Assembly (NCBI RefSeq): GCF_900215505.1
Contig: NZ_LT907844.1
Span: 2,576,501-2,640,500, forward strand
DNA: 64,000 nucleotides
Source: Cohaesibacter sp. ES.047
GTDB taxonomy: Bacteria > Pseudomonadota > Alphaproteobacteria > Rhizobiales > Cohaesibacteraceae
Direction of reading: 5' to 3'
In this document: positions 16,594 through 25,911 of the stretch, in pieces
Layout: each line of letters opens with the position of its first letter
Position numbering within the stretch: the first letter of the stretch is position 1
The notes under the pieces: model-generated
Seen by the model: the letters and a program-made list of their open reading frames with translations, nothing else
Told to the model about the DNA's origin: nothing
Database searches by the model: none
Made by a program: the position numbers and the translations under genes

Positions 16594-16827
16594 ATGTCTG
16601 AAGAACAGCCAAAACAGCTTTTGCATATGGTGTTCGGTGGCGAACTGACCGATCTGGAAAGCATTGAATTCAAGGATCTCGACAAGCTCGATATCGTTGG
16701 CATCTATCCCAATTATGCGACCGCATTCGATGCCTGGAAATCCAAGGCGCAAAGCACGGTTGATAATGCACACATGCGCTATTTCGTCGTCCACATGCAT
16801 CGTCTGATGGACCCTGAGGAAGAATAG
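16594..16827 (+). CDS. DUF4170 family protein
   Basis: A 77-residue acidic protein with the DUF4170 pattern (HMVFGGELTDLESIEFKDLDKLDIVGIYPNYATAFDAWKSKAQ..RYFVVHMHRLMDP). GGAGAGAG precedes the ATG. In alphaproteobacteria it regularly lies between a phosphatase-family gene and the lipid A genes, as here, which suggests an envelope-linked role, but the biochemical function is unknown. Confidence 0.85.
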   Translation: MSEEQPKQLLHMVFGGELTDLESIEFKDLDKLDIVGIYPNYATAFDAWKSKAQSTVDNAHMRYFVVHMHRLMDPEEE

Positions 16828-16953
16828 GCGGTTCAGGCGATTGCCCACAAGCGCTTCCCGCGCAAAGGAGGAGGTGCCCATTTCGGCTCACTTCCTGTGA
16901 CAGAGTGGTGCGTTGCCCTTTCCTTTAAGGTCAAATAGCCCTATATCAGGGCC

Positions 16954-16988
16954 GCACCCCATTGCACAACTTATGTGCAATGGGGTGC
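16954..16988. repeat. Perfect 15-bp inverted repeat
   Basis: GCACCCCATTGCACA at 16954-16968 and its exact reverse complement at 16974-16988 enclose a 5-nt loop (ACTTA). It lies in the 197-base gap between DUF4170 and the acyltransferase, 36 nt before the TTG start of the latter. It lacks a T run, so it is more likely an RNA structure in the leader of the next gene, a protein-binding site or a REP-like element than a simple terminator. Confidence 0.7.
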
Positions 16989-17024
16989 CTGCGGCGTATG
17001 GAAAGACCGGGGAAGACGTAAAAA

Positions 17025-17729
17025 TTGCCAGAATTGAAGAAAATCGCCCGCTCGAAGACCGTACTGACCATCGCAGGGCGATTGATTGCGCTTTGGCTCC
17101 GGCTTGTTCACCACACCACGCGCATCGTGACCGACTACGACGACGCCTATGACCGGGTACAGGCTGAGGAACCGGTGATCGTCGCGGTCTGGCATGGACA
17201 GCATTTCATGATGCCGCTGGTGCGCCGCAAAAGCTTCCGGATGCGTCTTCTGATTTCGCGCTCTGGCGACGGCCATCTCAACAGCGTTGCTGCTGAGAGC
17301 CTCGGGGTGGAAGTGGTGCGCGGCTCCGGTGGCCGCAATCGAGCCAAGACCATGACAAAGGGCGGCATCGCGGCGCTGAAGAACCTTGTCTCCTCTCTTG
17401 CAGAAGGCGTGAATGTCGGAATGACGGTCAACGTGCCGAAAACCGGTGCGCGCCAGTGCGGCCTCGGCGTTGTCACGCTGGCCAAGCTTTCGGGCCGTCC
17501 TATCGTGCCCATCGCCTACGCATCCTCCTGCCGAATTGATCTCAACACGTGGGACAAGGCTTCGATCAACTTGCCGTTCGGCAAGGCAGGGTTCGTGATT
17601 GGCGATCCGATCTATGTTGATCACGATGCTGACGCGGACGCCCTCGAAGAGGCACGCAAGACCGTGGAGGCGCAGCTCAACGCCGTGACCGACAGAGCAT
17701 ATGGCAGCCTGCGTTCTAAACGTGGGTGA
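17025..17729 (+). CDS. DUF374-type lysophospholipid acyltransferase family protein
   Basis: The 234-residue protein has one N-terminal membrane-associated helix and the DUF374 layout: VAVWHGQH near residue 46-53, ISRSGDGHLNSVAAESLGVEVVRGSGGR near 75-105, and a late GVVTLAKLSGRPIVPIA block. The segment that usually reads DGPRGP reads NVPKTG, a departure in the substrate loop. The start is TTG at 17025 with GGGGAAG upstream; no nearby ATG exists. The neighbours waaA and lpxK imply acylation in lipid A or phospholipid metabolism at the inner membrane. Confidence 0.82.
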   Translation: MPELKKIARSKTVLTIAGRLIALWLRLVHHTTRIVTDYDDAYDRVQAEEPVIVAVWHGQHFMMPLVRRKSFRMRLLISRSGDGHLNSVAAESLGVEVVRGSGGRNRAKTMTKGGIAALKNLVSSLAEGVNVGMTVNVPKTGARQCGLGVVTLAKLSGRPIVPIAYASSCRIDLNTWDKASINLPFGKAGFVIGDPIYVDHDADADALEEARKTVEAQLNAVTDRAYGSLRSKRG

Positions 17730-18119
17730 AGCTGCTTGACGCGGGATGCATTTGGTCATGACCAGCGCGAGGCCTTCTTGAGGTGCTAGGCGCTGTTTCA
17801 ATGTGTTTATCCATTGGTAAATATAGCATTTTTTACAAAAAAATATTCAAAATACTGGGAATTTATCCCTGTTGCCGAAAAAAGGAATCTCTAAATCCCC
17901 ACCGAGATGGTATAGGTGCGAAAAGGTTTGTAGAGCCCCGTGCAAACATGGACCCGCATCCGGGTTGGCAGAACAGTCTTATTATCTTTGAGGGCAGCAA
18001 GGTGCGCGTGTCTGGCGCATCGTGTCAGCATAGCATTGTTTGATCGGGATGCGGCCCTGCTTCTGCCATCTTTAGCCCATAAGCCGCCCACTGGATAAAC
18101 GGAACGGAACAGAACAGGT
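17730..18119. other. AT-rich intergenic region before waaA
   Basis: This 390-base gap has no convincing gene. Its 17805-17890 segment is clearly AT-rich against GC-rich surroundings, with A and T tracts (GCATTTTTTACAAAAAAATA) and a small GGGA-ATTTA-TCCC hairpin. It most likely holds the promoter for waaA-lpxK, but I could not fix a -35/-10 pair. Confidence 0.5.
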
Positions 18120-19451
18120 ATGGACTGGTCAGGACGCATCGCACTTTCGGCATATCGCACTGCTGGTTATGCCTTCAGCCCGATCGTTCCCCTGTTTCTG
18201 ACATTGCGGGATTCGCGCGGCAAGGAGATCCGGGCAAGGCGGAACGAGCGCTACGGCAAAGCCTCCTTTGATCGTCCCTCTGGCCCGTTGGTCTGGGTGC
18301 ATGCGGCATCGGTGGGCGAAACCAATGCCATCATTCCGCTCATCGAGCAGATCGTCGAGACCGGAACGCGGGTTCTGCTGACAACCACCACGGTGACATC
18401 TGCCCAAGTTGCCGAGCAGCGCTTGCCGAAAGGCGCGATGCACCAGTTCGTTCCGCTCGACATTCTTCCTTTCGTGAAGCGTTTTCTGAACTTCTGGCAG
18501 CCTGACCTCGCCCTGTTTGTCGAGTCAGAGCTTTGGCCCAATATCATGACCGAGCTCAGCCACCGGGACATTGCTTTGATCATCGTCAACGGGCGCATGT
18601 CCGAGCGATCCTACGAACGCTGGTCCAAGTTTCCCTTTGCGGTGCGGCAAATGTTCGGCAATGTGCCTTTGTGTCTCGCCCAGACCGAAGAGGACCGCAC
18701 CCGATACCTTCAGCTCGGGGTGGCCAATGTGGAAGTGACGGGCAATCTCAAGTTCGATGTGCCGCCGCCCGCCGCCGACGAGCAGGAGCTTCGGACCCTG
18801 CGCGAAGTGATCGGCAGCCGGCCCGTCTGGATCGCCGCGAGTACGCATCCCGGAGAGGAGCGCCTGCTGGCTCAGGCTCACAAGCGCATGGCGCAACGCA
18901 TGCCCCAGCTCCTCACGATCATCGTGCCGCGTCATCCCGAAAGGGGCGAGGAGATCGAAAGGGAAGTCAAGCTGCTGGTCCCCAACGTTCAGCGCCGCTC
19001 CGTTGCACCGGGCCTTAATCCCCAGACCAGCGTCTATCTTTGCGACACGCTGGGAGAACTCGGGCTTTTTTACCGCTTGTCACGGGTTGCCTTCGTCGGT
19101 GGGTCTCTGGTGAACCATGGCGGGCAGAATCCCATTGAACCCGCCCGCCTCGGCTGCGCGATCCTGCATGGGCCTCATACCGGCAATTTCGGCGATATCT
19201 ACGAGGCTCTTGACCGGATTGGCGGGGCCGAACGCCTCAATTCCGAGCGCGATCTCATCCAGACTCTGGCGCGTCTCTTCTCCTCCTCCGCCGAGGTGCA
19301 CAGGCGTTCGGAACTGGCACGTCAGGCCCTGCGCCCCTTTGCTGGGGCGCTTGATCGGACAATGATGGAGTTGACGCCGTTTCTCAATCCGCTCAAGATC
19401 AATGCGGAACTGAATCGCGCCAACACCGATGCAGGGTTTCGCGCACCTTAA
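18120..19451 (+). CDS. waaA: 3-deoxy-D-manno-octulosonic acid transferase
   Basis: The 443-residue GT-B glycosyltransferase has the WaaA landmarks: an N-terminal membrane anchor, HAASVGE near residue 60-66, PLDILPFVKRFL and FVESELWPNI near 120-140, and C-terminal GGSLVNHGGQNPIEPARLG for CMP-Kdo binding. It transfers Kdo from CMP-Kdo to the lipid IVA precursor at the cytoplasmic face of the inner membrane. lpxK follows after 14 nt, so both probably share a transcript. Confidence 0.97.
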   Translation: MDWSGRIALSAYRTAGYAFSPIVPLFLTLRDSRGKEIRARRNERYGKASFDRPSGPLVWVHAASVGETNAIIPLIEQIVETGTRVLLTTTTVTSAQVAEQRLPKGAMHQFVPLDILPFVKRFLNFWQPDLALFVESELWPNIMTELSHRDIALIIVNGRMSERSYERWSKFPFAVRQMFGNVPLCLAQTEEDRTRYLQLGVANVEVTGNLKFDVPPPAADEQELRTLREVIGSRPVWIAASTHPGEERLLAQAHKRMAQRMPQLLTIIVPRHPERGEEIEREVKLLVPNVQRRSVAPGLNPQTSVYLCDTLGELGLFYRLSRVAFVGGSLVNHGGQNPIEPARLGCAILHGPHTGNFGDIYEALDRIGGAERLNSERDLIQTLARLFSSSAEVHRRSELARQALRPFAGALDRTMMELTPFLNPLKINAELNRANTDAGFRAP

Positions 19452-19465
19452 GGAGAAAATCGGAC

Positions 19466-20488
19466 ATGAAGGCTCCAGGTTTCTGGAAGGAGCGGGGCAT
19501 GCTTGCCTGGCTGCTCTATCCCGTCAGCTTTCTCTATGGCCGTATTTCTTTATCCCGATTCAACAAACCGGCTCGCTACAAGGCTCACCTTCCTGTGCTT
19601 TGTGTTGGCAATCTGGTTGCCGGTGGAGCGGGCAAGACCCCGATGGTCATCGCAATCGGGGCTGCTGCCCGCGCGATCGGACTGTCCCCCATTTTCCTGA
19701 CACGCGGCTACGGCGGAACCGAGGGCGGCCCCCTGAAGGTCGATCCCAAGACGCACCGTGTCCGGGATGTCGGTGATGAAGCCTTGCTGCTCGCGCGGAT
19801 CGGGCCGACCATCGTGGCCAGAGACAGGGTAGGGGGCGCCAAGTTGGCCGAGGACGTCGCCTCAAGCGGTGACGGTGGCGGTATCATCATCATGGATGAC
19901 GGGTTCCAGAACCCCTATCTCTACAAGGATTTGACGCTCGTGGCGGTCGACGCACAGCAGAGCATCGGCAACGGCTTTGTCCTGCCTGCCGGTCCCTTGC
20001 GCGCTCCGCTGCTGCCACAGGTGCGCCGGGCGGATCAGTTCATCGTCATCGGCGAAGGGGAACGGGCACCGCGCCTCAGGCAGTTGGCGGCAAAGCTTGG
20101 CAAGGCATCCAATCATGCAAGCCTGCGCCCCGGCAAGTGCAATCTTCTGGGCGGTACGCACGTTCTTGCATTCTGCGGTATCGGACGCCCGGAGAAATTC
20201 TATCATACGCTGGATGAGCTGGAACTGGAGCGGGTCGACCAGATGGAGTTTGCTGACCATCACCCCTACACCGAGGCGGAAGCCGAAGCCATTCTCAAGC
20301 GGGCCAAGGACCAGAATCTGTCCATCGTGACCACGGCCAAGGACCACGTCCGTCTCGTGGGGTTGGGTAAGGCAGGTGACAAGCTGGCACGCAAGGCCCA
20401 TGTGGTCGAAGTCAACATGGTCTTTGACGACCGGGCTTTTCCGCGACGGGCCATCGAACAGGCGCAGCGCAAATTCTCGCGCCGCTAA
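19466..20488 (+). CDS. lpxK: Tetraacyldisaccharide 4'-kinase
   Basis: The 340-residue enzyme has an N-terminal membrane helix and a P-loop GNLVAGGAGKT at about residues 48-58. TRGYGG follows, then the MDDGFQN motif near 146-152 and the C-terminal FADHHPYTEAEA and VTTAKDHVRL motifs. It phosphorylates the 4' position of the lipid A disaccharide with ATP. AAGGAG precedes the ATG. The order waaA-lpxK-DUF2093 is common in Hyphomicrobiales. Confidence 0.97.
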   Translation: MKAPGFWKERGMLAWLLYPVSFLYGRISLSRFNKPARYKAHLPVLCVGNLVAGGAGKTPMVIAIGAAARAIGLSPIFLTRGYGGTEGGPLKVDPKTHRVRDVGDEALLLARIGPTIVARDRVGGAKLAEDVASSGDGGGIIIMDDGFQNPYLYKDLTLVAVDAQQSIGNGFVLPAGPLRAPLLPQVRRADQFIVIGEGERAPRLRQLAAKLGKASNHASLRPGKCNLLGGTHVLAFCGIGRPEKFYHTLDELELERVDQMEFADHHPYTEAEAEAILKRAKDQNLSIVTTAKDHVRLVGLGKAGDKLARKAHVVEVNMVFDDRAFPRRAIEQAQRKFSRR

Positions 20489-20540
20489 GGTATCCGTTCG
20501 GCCCATCCCGAGCATCCCGAGCCTGAGCCTTAAAGGTCGC

Positions 20541-20753
20541 TCAGGCCTTCATGGCTTTCTTCTCGGCTTCATAGGACGCTGCGGCATCCACATAGGGCTC
20601 TTGGCGAGCGACAGACCAGTATTTCAGGTCTTCAAGCGCAATGGGGCGACCTGTAACGGCACAGGTGACAAAGGTGCCGCCGGACAAGATCTGGTAGTCC
20701 GCGTCCAGATAGCGGATTTTGGCTTCCTTGCCGGAGCTTGGCAGTGTGATCAT
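20541..20753 (-). CDS. DUF2093 small protein
   Basis: A 70-residue protein with the DUF2093 core (AKIRYLDADYQILSGGTFVTCAVTGRPIALEDLKYWSVARQEPY). The ATG at 20751-20753 is chosen because the core starts right after it and AGAGAAG lies upstream. It converges on lpxK, an association seen in relatives. The function is unknown. A short GCCTGAGC/GCTCAGGC inverted repeat spans the junction with lpxK. Confidence 0.85.
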   Translation of the reverse strand: MITLPSSGKEAKIRYLDADYQILSGGTFVTCAVTGRPIALEDLKYWSVARQEPYVDAAASYEAEKKAMKA

Positions 20754-20888
20754 AATCTTCTCTTGGCTCCTGATCGTCAGTGTCTGTTGTTCGTTTGCGT
20801 TCTTTCTAGCGCCATGGAGCTTTGTTGACCAGCGCTGTGATGCGAAAAGTCTCGCCAATGAACATGGTTGGCCAGCCTTTAATGCGCA

Positions 20889-22367
20889 TCACATGTTGGC
20901 CTTGCCCGAGGAGAGTGGCGATAGCGCCCGCTGCGAATAGTAATCCCCGGGCCCCTCTGATCCGTCCGGATCAATATCGGCCTTTTTGCGGCTGATGACA
21001 TAAAAGCACGTCAGGATCGCAGCAAGACCGAAGACGCAGTTGCCGATTGCCTGTCCCAACAGCGCCCCTTCAGCTCCGGCAAGATGGGTCCCCAACATGA
21101 CGGGAGGGATCGTGCCAATCGTCGCGCGGCCCCAGTTGAACCCGGTGGAATAGGTCGGATACCCAAGATTGTTGAACGCGGCATTGGTGACAAACAGGAA
21201 GCCCAGAAAGATGCCGCTTGGCGCTATCCAGGTGCAATAGTAGCGCACGAACTGCGCGGTGTTGCCTTCGGCACCAAAGGCCATGACGATCCAGCCCTGC
21301 GCGACAAACAGGATAAGCCAGACGAGTGTCGTATATCCCAGAATGAAATACATCGAGGATTTGAGGGTTTCCTTGACGCGGTCCATCTGCCCGACCCCCA
21401 GATTTTGCCCGAAGATCGGCCCGACCGAACCGGACAGGGCAAAGAGCGCGGTATAGGACAGCGGAATGATCCGCCCGACAATCGCCCAGCCTGCGACCAC
21501 TTCGTCGCCATAAGGCGCGATAGCCATCGTCACATAGGCATTTCCGACCGGCGTGGCGACATTGGTCAGAATGGCGGGCAGGGCAATTGGCAGCAGAACC
21601 TTCCAATGCTCGACAACCTCTTTGAGGCTGCGCGGCAGGTGTACCAGATTATGCAGATAAACAGCGCCCCGCAAACCGACGCCGATCATCACCAACCGCG
21701 ACAGAACCGATGCGATAGCCGCGCCTTCAACGCCCATATCAAACCCGAAAATGAAGATCGGGTCGAGAATCGCCGAGGCAAAGCCGCCCGAAAGGGTAAC
21801 GAACATCGAGCCTTTCGCATCACCACTGGCGCGCAGAAAACCGGCCAGCATCATGGAAATGCCGAGCAGCGGCAGGGAGGGAATGACGATGGACAAGAAA
21901 CCCACGGCGACGGTGTGCGCCTCACCGGCGGCACCAATCAGGGTCAGCAGCTCGGGAATGAACATGTAGATCGAGCTCGCCAGTATCGCCATGAGGCCAA
22001 GCACTGTGAGCAGGGCGCTCCCGGCTCGTCGTCTTGCCAGTTCCTTGTCTCCCGGCCCAAGGGCCCTCGCCACGATGGCCGAGCCACCGATGGTCATGCC
22101 GATGCCCACCGCGTTGTTGAAGAACATGATCGTTGCGGAATAGCCGATCGCCGCCGCCAATTCAGTTTCGCCCAACAGAGAGATATAGAACAGGTTGGCA
22201 AAGTCCACGGAAAAGACAGCCAGAAGGCCGACCGATCCCGCAGCCGTCATGGTGACGACGTGGTGGAAGATGGATCCGGTGACGAACTTGCCGCGTTGAG
22301 CGGCGGTTTGGGGAGACGGTTGCTCTTTTGAACGGGAGTCTTCGGGCTGCGTGTCCTCAGTTGTCAT
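20889..22367 (-). CDS. MATE-family multidrug/Na+ antiporter
   Basis: The 492-residue protein has about twelve hydrophobic helices in two similar halves, as in the MATE (NorM/DinF) family. Representative segments are GETELAAAIGYSATIMFF in the first half and GSVGPIFGQNLGVGQMDR in the second. A 30-residue polar N-terminal tail is longer than usual. Members export cationic drugs or metabolites by exchange with Na+ or H+. No regulator is adjacent. The substrate is unknown. Confidence 0.92.
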   Translation of the reverse strand: MTTEDTQPEDSRSKEQPSPQTAAQRGKFVTGSIFHHVVTMTAAGSVGLLAVFSVDFANLFYISLLGETELAAAIGYSATIMFFNNAVGIGMTIGGSAIVARALGPGDKELARRRAGSALLTVLGLMAILASSIYMFIPELLTLIGAAGEAHTVAVGFLSIVIPSLPLLGISMMLAGFLRASGDAKGSMFVTLSGGFASAILDPIFIFGFDMGVEGAAIASVLSRLVMIGVGLRGAVYLHNLVHLPRSLKEVVEHWKVLLPIALPAILTNVATPVGNAYVTMAIAPYGDEVVAGWAIVGRIIPLSYTALFALSGSVGPIFGQNLGVGQMDRVKETLKSSMYFILGYTTLVWLILFVAQGWIVMAFGAEGNTAQFVRYYCTWIAPSGIFLGFLFVTNAAFNNLGYPTYSTGFNWGRATIGTIPPVMLGTHLAGAEGALLGQAIGNCVFGLAAILTCFYVISRKKADIDPDGSEGPGDYYSQRALSPLSSGKANM

Positions 22368-22646
22368 ATACCATCCTGTGGGGTCTATGCCGGAGCGCGC
22401 GGGCGCTGACGGCTCAAGGCCTCTTTCGAGACAGCTTTATACATCTTTGGCGGGCAGCATATCCCTCAATCGCCGAACAATCCAATGTATCGGGTGACAA
22501 GGGCCATAAAAACAGTTGGGCATGTCGGATGACATCGTCACCTGGCATGCCCGTCGTAGAGAGTAGATCATCAATATAGACGCGTCTGGGCAAAATAAAA
22601 AGAGGCAAGAGCCTTGTTATCTATGCTCATTCGCGATGGCAGATAA
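22368..22646. other. Intergenic region upstream of MATE gene
   Basis: No gene is supported here. It contains a GGGCATG (22518-22524) / CATGCCC (22546-22552) inverted repeat with a long, partly self-complementary loop. This could belong to the MATE promoter or be an RNA structure. Confidence 0.4.
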
Positions 22647-22672
22647 GATAAAGCCGCATATGCAGCTTTATC
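22647..22672 (-). terminator. Probable terminator of the DEAD-box helicase gene
   Basis: GATAAAGC (22647-22654) and GCTTTATC (22665-22672) form an 8-bp stem just past the helicase stop codon at 22687. On the minus strand the stem is followed by TTATCT, a weak T-rich tail. Confidence 0.45.
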
Positions 22673-22686
22673 CCTGCAATCCCTGA

Positions 22687-24516
22687 TCAGACCCGATCAG
22701 TGGCGAACTTGCCTGACGCTTTGCCGCGATTTTCCTTGCGCCCCTTGGGGTGGCCTTCGCCATTGCTGCGTTTGCGACCGTCAAACCGTCCTTCGCTGCG
22801 CCCTTCTGTGCGCTTGTCAAACCGTTTGTTGCCGCCACGTCTGCGATCATCATCGCCCTGAGTGTTTTTCTTGCCCCGCGGCGCGCCGCGCCCTGAAGAG
22901 CCGAGCAATTGTTCGGGACGGTCACCGATTTTGGTGATGCGCAGGCTTTTCTCGCCGGTTCCTTCGGTCTCGGTGATGTCTTCAAAGCGATCCGCAACAT
23001 CGGGAGCCAATTCGAAGATGGTCTCGCCATCAAGAATGCGGATGAAGCCGACTTTCTTTTTGGAGAAACCGCCAACACGGCAGATGAGCGGCAACAGCCA
23101 GCGCGGCTCTGCACGGTGCTTGCGGCCCGCATTGATGCGGAACCAGATGCCGTTCTCGAAGTCGTTGCGTTCGCGGGGCTCACGTTTCTCATCGCGCGTC
23201 TCGATGATGTCGGAGACATCCTCGGGCGCTTGATAGTAAGCTTGCTGGGTCGACAGGAAAGCGGCTGCAATCTGTTCTGCGCCATAAGTGGACAGCAGCG
23301 AGCGCGCCAATTCCATCGTAGCGTCGTCATGCCCGGTCGTCAGTGCCTCATGGGTGAAGATGCGGCTCTGGTCCTGACGCACGATATCGTCGATGCTCGG
23401 AACCGGACCCCAGTGCACACGCACATTGGCGGTTTTCAGAAGGCGGTTAATGACGTGGCGCTTGTTGTGCGGGACGATCAGTGCGCAAGCACCCTTGCGG
23501 CCTGCGCGGCCTGTTCGGCCCGAACGGTGCAGAAGGGCTTCCGCATTGTTGGGAAGATCCGCGTGGATCACCAGATCGAGGTTCGGCAGATCAATGCCGC
23601 GTGCCGCAACATCGGTCGCGACACAGACACGGGCCCGGCCATCGCGCATGGATTGCAGCGCATGGGTGCGTTCCGTCTGGCTCAACTCGCCGGACAGCGC
23701 CACAACGGCAAAGCCGCGGTTGCTGAGGCGTGAGGAGAGATGGCGCACCATTTCGCGGGTTGCGCAGAAGATCATGGTGCTCGGCGCTTCGTGGAAGCGC
23801 AGCACGTTGATGACGGCTCTTTCCTTGTCTTTGGCCGAAATCTGATGGGCGTGATAGTCGATGTCAGCATGCTGCTGGCGTTCTTCTGCCGTGCTGATGC
23901 GCAGGGCATCGCGCTGATAGGTCTTGGCCAGCTGCGCAATGGGACGCGGCACGGTTGCCGAGAAGAGGAAGGTCCGGCGTTCCTCGGCTGCCGTTGACAG
24001 GATGAATTCCAGATCCTCACGGAAGCCAAGATCGAGCATCTCGTCTGCTTCATCGAGAACAGCGACGCGAAGCCATTTGAGATCAAGCGTGCCGCGTTCG
24101 ATATGGTCGCGCAAACGCCCCGGCGTCCCGACGAGGATGTGACAGCCACGCACCAGATCGCGCCGTTCGCTGCGGATATCCATGCCGCCGACGCAGGATG
24201 CAATGATGGCACCGCATTCGGCGTAAAGCCAGGTAAGCTCTTGTTTGACCTGAAGTGCAAGTTCGCGGGTTGGTGCAATCACCAGAGCCAGAGGCTCCGC
24301 TGCACGGGGAAGGGCACCTTCTTCGTCCAGCAGGTTTTCGGCCATGGCAAGGCCAAAGGCAACCGTTTTGCCCGAGCCGGTCTGAGCCGAGACGAGAAGG
24401 TCGCGGCCCTTGGCTTCGTCTTCGATAACAGCCGTCTGAACAGAAGTGAGATTTTCATAGCCACGCGCAGTCAATGCACTCCCGAGAGCGGGATGCACAG
24501 CGTCGAATTGAGTCAT
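22687..24516 (-). CDS. DEAD-box ATP-dependent RNA helicase with DbpA-type RNA-binding domain
   Basis: From the ATG at 24514-24516 the helicase motifs run in order: Q motif (GYENLTSVQ), AQTGSGKT at residues 44-51, PTREL, TPGR, DEAD at 155-158, SAT at 186-188, ARGID and HRSGRTGRAGR. A DbpA-like RNA-recognition domain follows (GIWFRINAGRKHRAEPRWLLPLICRVGGFSKKKVG). The tail is about 100 residues, rich in Arg, Gly and Lys. This is the CsdA/DeaD architecture acting in ribosome assembly and cold-adapted RNA remodelling. An upstream 35-codon extension of the frame has no family similarity and was excluded. Confidence 0.93.
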   Translation of the reverse strand: MTQFDAVHPALGSALTARGYENLTSVQTAVIEDEAKGRDLLVSAQTGSGKTVAFGLAMAENLLDEEGALPRAAEPLALVIAPTRELALQVKQELTWLYAECGAIIASCVGGMDIRSERRDLVRGCHILVGTPGRLRDHIERGTLDLKWLRVAVLDEADEMLDLGFREDLEFILSTAAEERRTFLFSATVPRPIAQLAKTYQRDALRISTAEERQQHADIDYHAHQISAKDKERAVINVLRFHEAPSTMIFCATREMVRHLSSRLSNRGFAVVALSGELSQTERTHALQSMRDGRARVCVATDVAARGIDLPNLDLVIHADLPNNAEALLHRSGRTGRAGRKGACALIVPHNKRHVINRLLKTANVRVHWGPVPSIDDIVRQDQSRIFTHEALTTGHDDATMELARSLLSTYGAEQIAAAFLSTQQAYYQAPEDVSDIIETRDEKREPRERNDFENGIWFRINAGRKHRAEPRWLLPLICRVGGFSKKKVGFIRILDGETIFELAPDVADRFEDITETEGTGEKSLRITKIGDRPEQLLGSSGRGAPRGKKNTQGDDDRRRGGNKRFDKRTEGRSEGRFDGRKRSNGEGHPKGRKENRGKASGKFATDRV

Positions 24517-24960
24517 AGAGAGACTTTCCGGGATGTCCACGCCGAACCAAGGGTCCGGCTTTTCAAAAAATAATCCCGCGTCTCGAAGCCCTACCCCAAA
24601 ACGACAGGTCGGTCTGGCCACCTGTCATCAATCAATCGGCTACTGTTGCACGGGGTGAGCGCTCCTTCTATAGCAGGCTCGCCGAAAGGTCAATTCTTGC
24701 CCGGCTGTTTTATGAGTTATTCAGGCTCGCAGCTTCAATGAGGCTGCCGAACCGATTCTCTCCTCACATCTTCAAAGCGCCTCAAAAGGGCCTAGGTGGG
24801 ACGGGTGAAGTACGCAAGGAGCGGTGATGCGACCTTGGGAGCGCTGCTAAAAGGAAGGGAATGCTCAACAATTGGTAAAAAAGTGGCGTTGATTCACCTG
24901 GTGTTAATCTAAATAGGGAGAATCAAAGGGGTCATTGCTTGAACGAGTTTGGATTTCGCC
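24517..24960. other. Divergent promoter region of helicase and MipA genes
   Basis: About 440 bases separate the helicase (minus) and MipA (plus) starts. No gene is evident. The stretch just before mipA contains TTGATT followed after 15 bases by TAAATA, a weak sigma-70-like pair. The length would allow a long 5' leader on the helicase transcript, as is known for cold-shock helicases, but no structure was identified. Confidence 0.35.
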
Positions 24961-25842
24961 ATGGCTACAAATTATACCACGCTGCGCGCAAGGCTCTCTT
25001 GCGCCGTACCTCTTCTTATGCTCGGCACGGTTCTGCCTGCACAGGCGGATAATGTCTACGACACACTGATGGCAGGCGGCTATTCCGACGCCAGCTATTG
25101 GGATATCTCTCTAGGGGGAGGGCTGTTTGTCACCCCCGAATATGAGGGCTCCGAGCACTACAAGGTCATGCCCGTCCCCTTTGTCAGCATCGTCTGGAAC
25201 GACACGTTGTTCTTCGATGTCCGCAAGGGATTGGGCATTAATGTCTTTTCGCACAACGGCTTCAAGCTGGGCACGGCCCTTGGCTACAATTTCGGTCGCA
25301 AGGAAAAGGACAGCCGCTCCGAATTGAACGGACTGGGCGATATTGATGGTGGCCTCAACGCCAAGGCGTTCATCGAATATGATGCCGGACCGGTCAAGGC
25401 CTACAGCAACGTGACCAAGTATTTCGCCGGCTCCAAAGGTGTGAGCGGCGAATTCGGGATCAAGACCTTCATACCGCTGGCCATGGTTGGCGGTGCGGAT
25501 GCCGGTGCAGTGCGCCCCGACCCCAATGTGCCCGGACACGGCATGACGGGGCCAGCTCTGAGCCTTGGCATGTCTGCCGAATGGGCCGACAAGGTCTACA
25601 TGAAGGAATATTATGGCGTAACAGCCACCCAGTCGGCACGCTCGGGCAAGTCGGTGTTTGGCGCGGCCGCGGGCTTCAAGGCCCTGGGCGTCGAGGCTGG
25701 ACTCTATAAGCCGGTCGGCCCCAATCTTCTGCTCGGCACCACGATCAAATACAAGCGTCTTGTTGGCGATGCAGACAAGAGCCCGGTTTCAAGCACCAGC
25801 AACCAGATGTCTGGATCGGTGTTCGCAACCTACAGCTTCTAG
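24961..25842 (+). CDS. mipA: MipA/OmpV-family outer-membrane protein
   Basis: The 293-residue product has a signal peptide (about residues 1-30, ending AQA-DN). It then has the family pattern of alternating beta strands starting SLGGGLFVTPEYEGSEHYKVMPVP and ending with an aromatic Phe (SGSVFATYSF), the outer-membrane insertion signal. MipA is known as a scaffold linking MltA and PBP1b in E. coli; OmpV-like members may act in export. The ATG at 24961 gives a proper signal peptide; a TTG four codons earlier is less likely. Confidence 0.88.
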   Translation: MATNYTTLRARLSCAVPLLMLGTVLPAQADNVYDTLMAGGYSDASYWDISLGGGLFVTPEYEGSEHYKVMPVPFVSIVWNDTLFFDVRKGLGINVFSHNGFKLGTALGYNFGRKEKDSRSELNGLGDIDGGLNAKAFIEYDAGPVKAYSNVTKYFAGSKGVSGEFGIKTFIPLAMVGGADAGAVRPDPNVPGHGMTGPALSLGMSAEWADKVYMKEYYGVTATQSARSGKSVFGAAAGFKALGVEAGLYKPVGPNLLLGTTIKYKRLVGDADKSPVSSTSNQMSGSVFATYSF

Positions 25843-25911
25843 CCGATCGGGCGCAGAATGACAGGCGGGGAAGGGGGCTTTTCAAGCGGGCGGTGTCCCG
25901 CAAGGAAAGGT

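Noticed and set aside
21084-22331. 415-codon plus-strand frame opposite the MATE gene
   Set aside because: The composition is rich in His, Arg, Gly and Asp as expected of an antisense frame; the MATE gene has proper helices and motifs.
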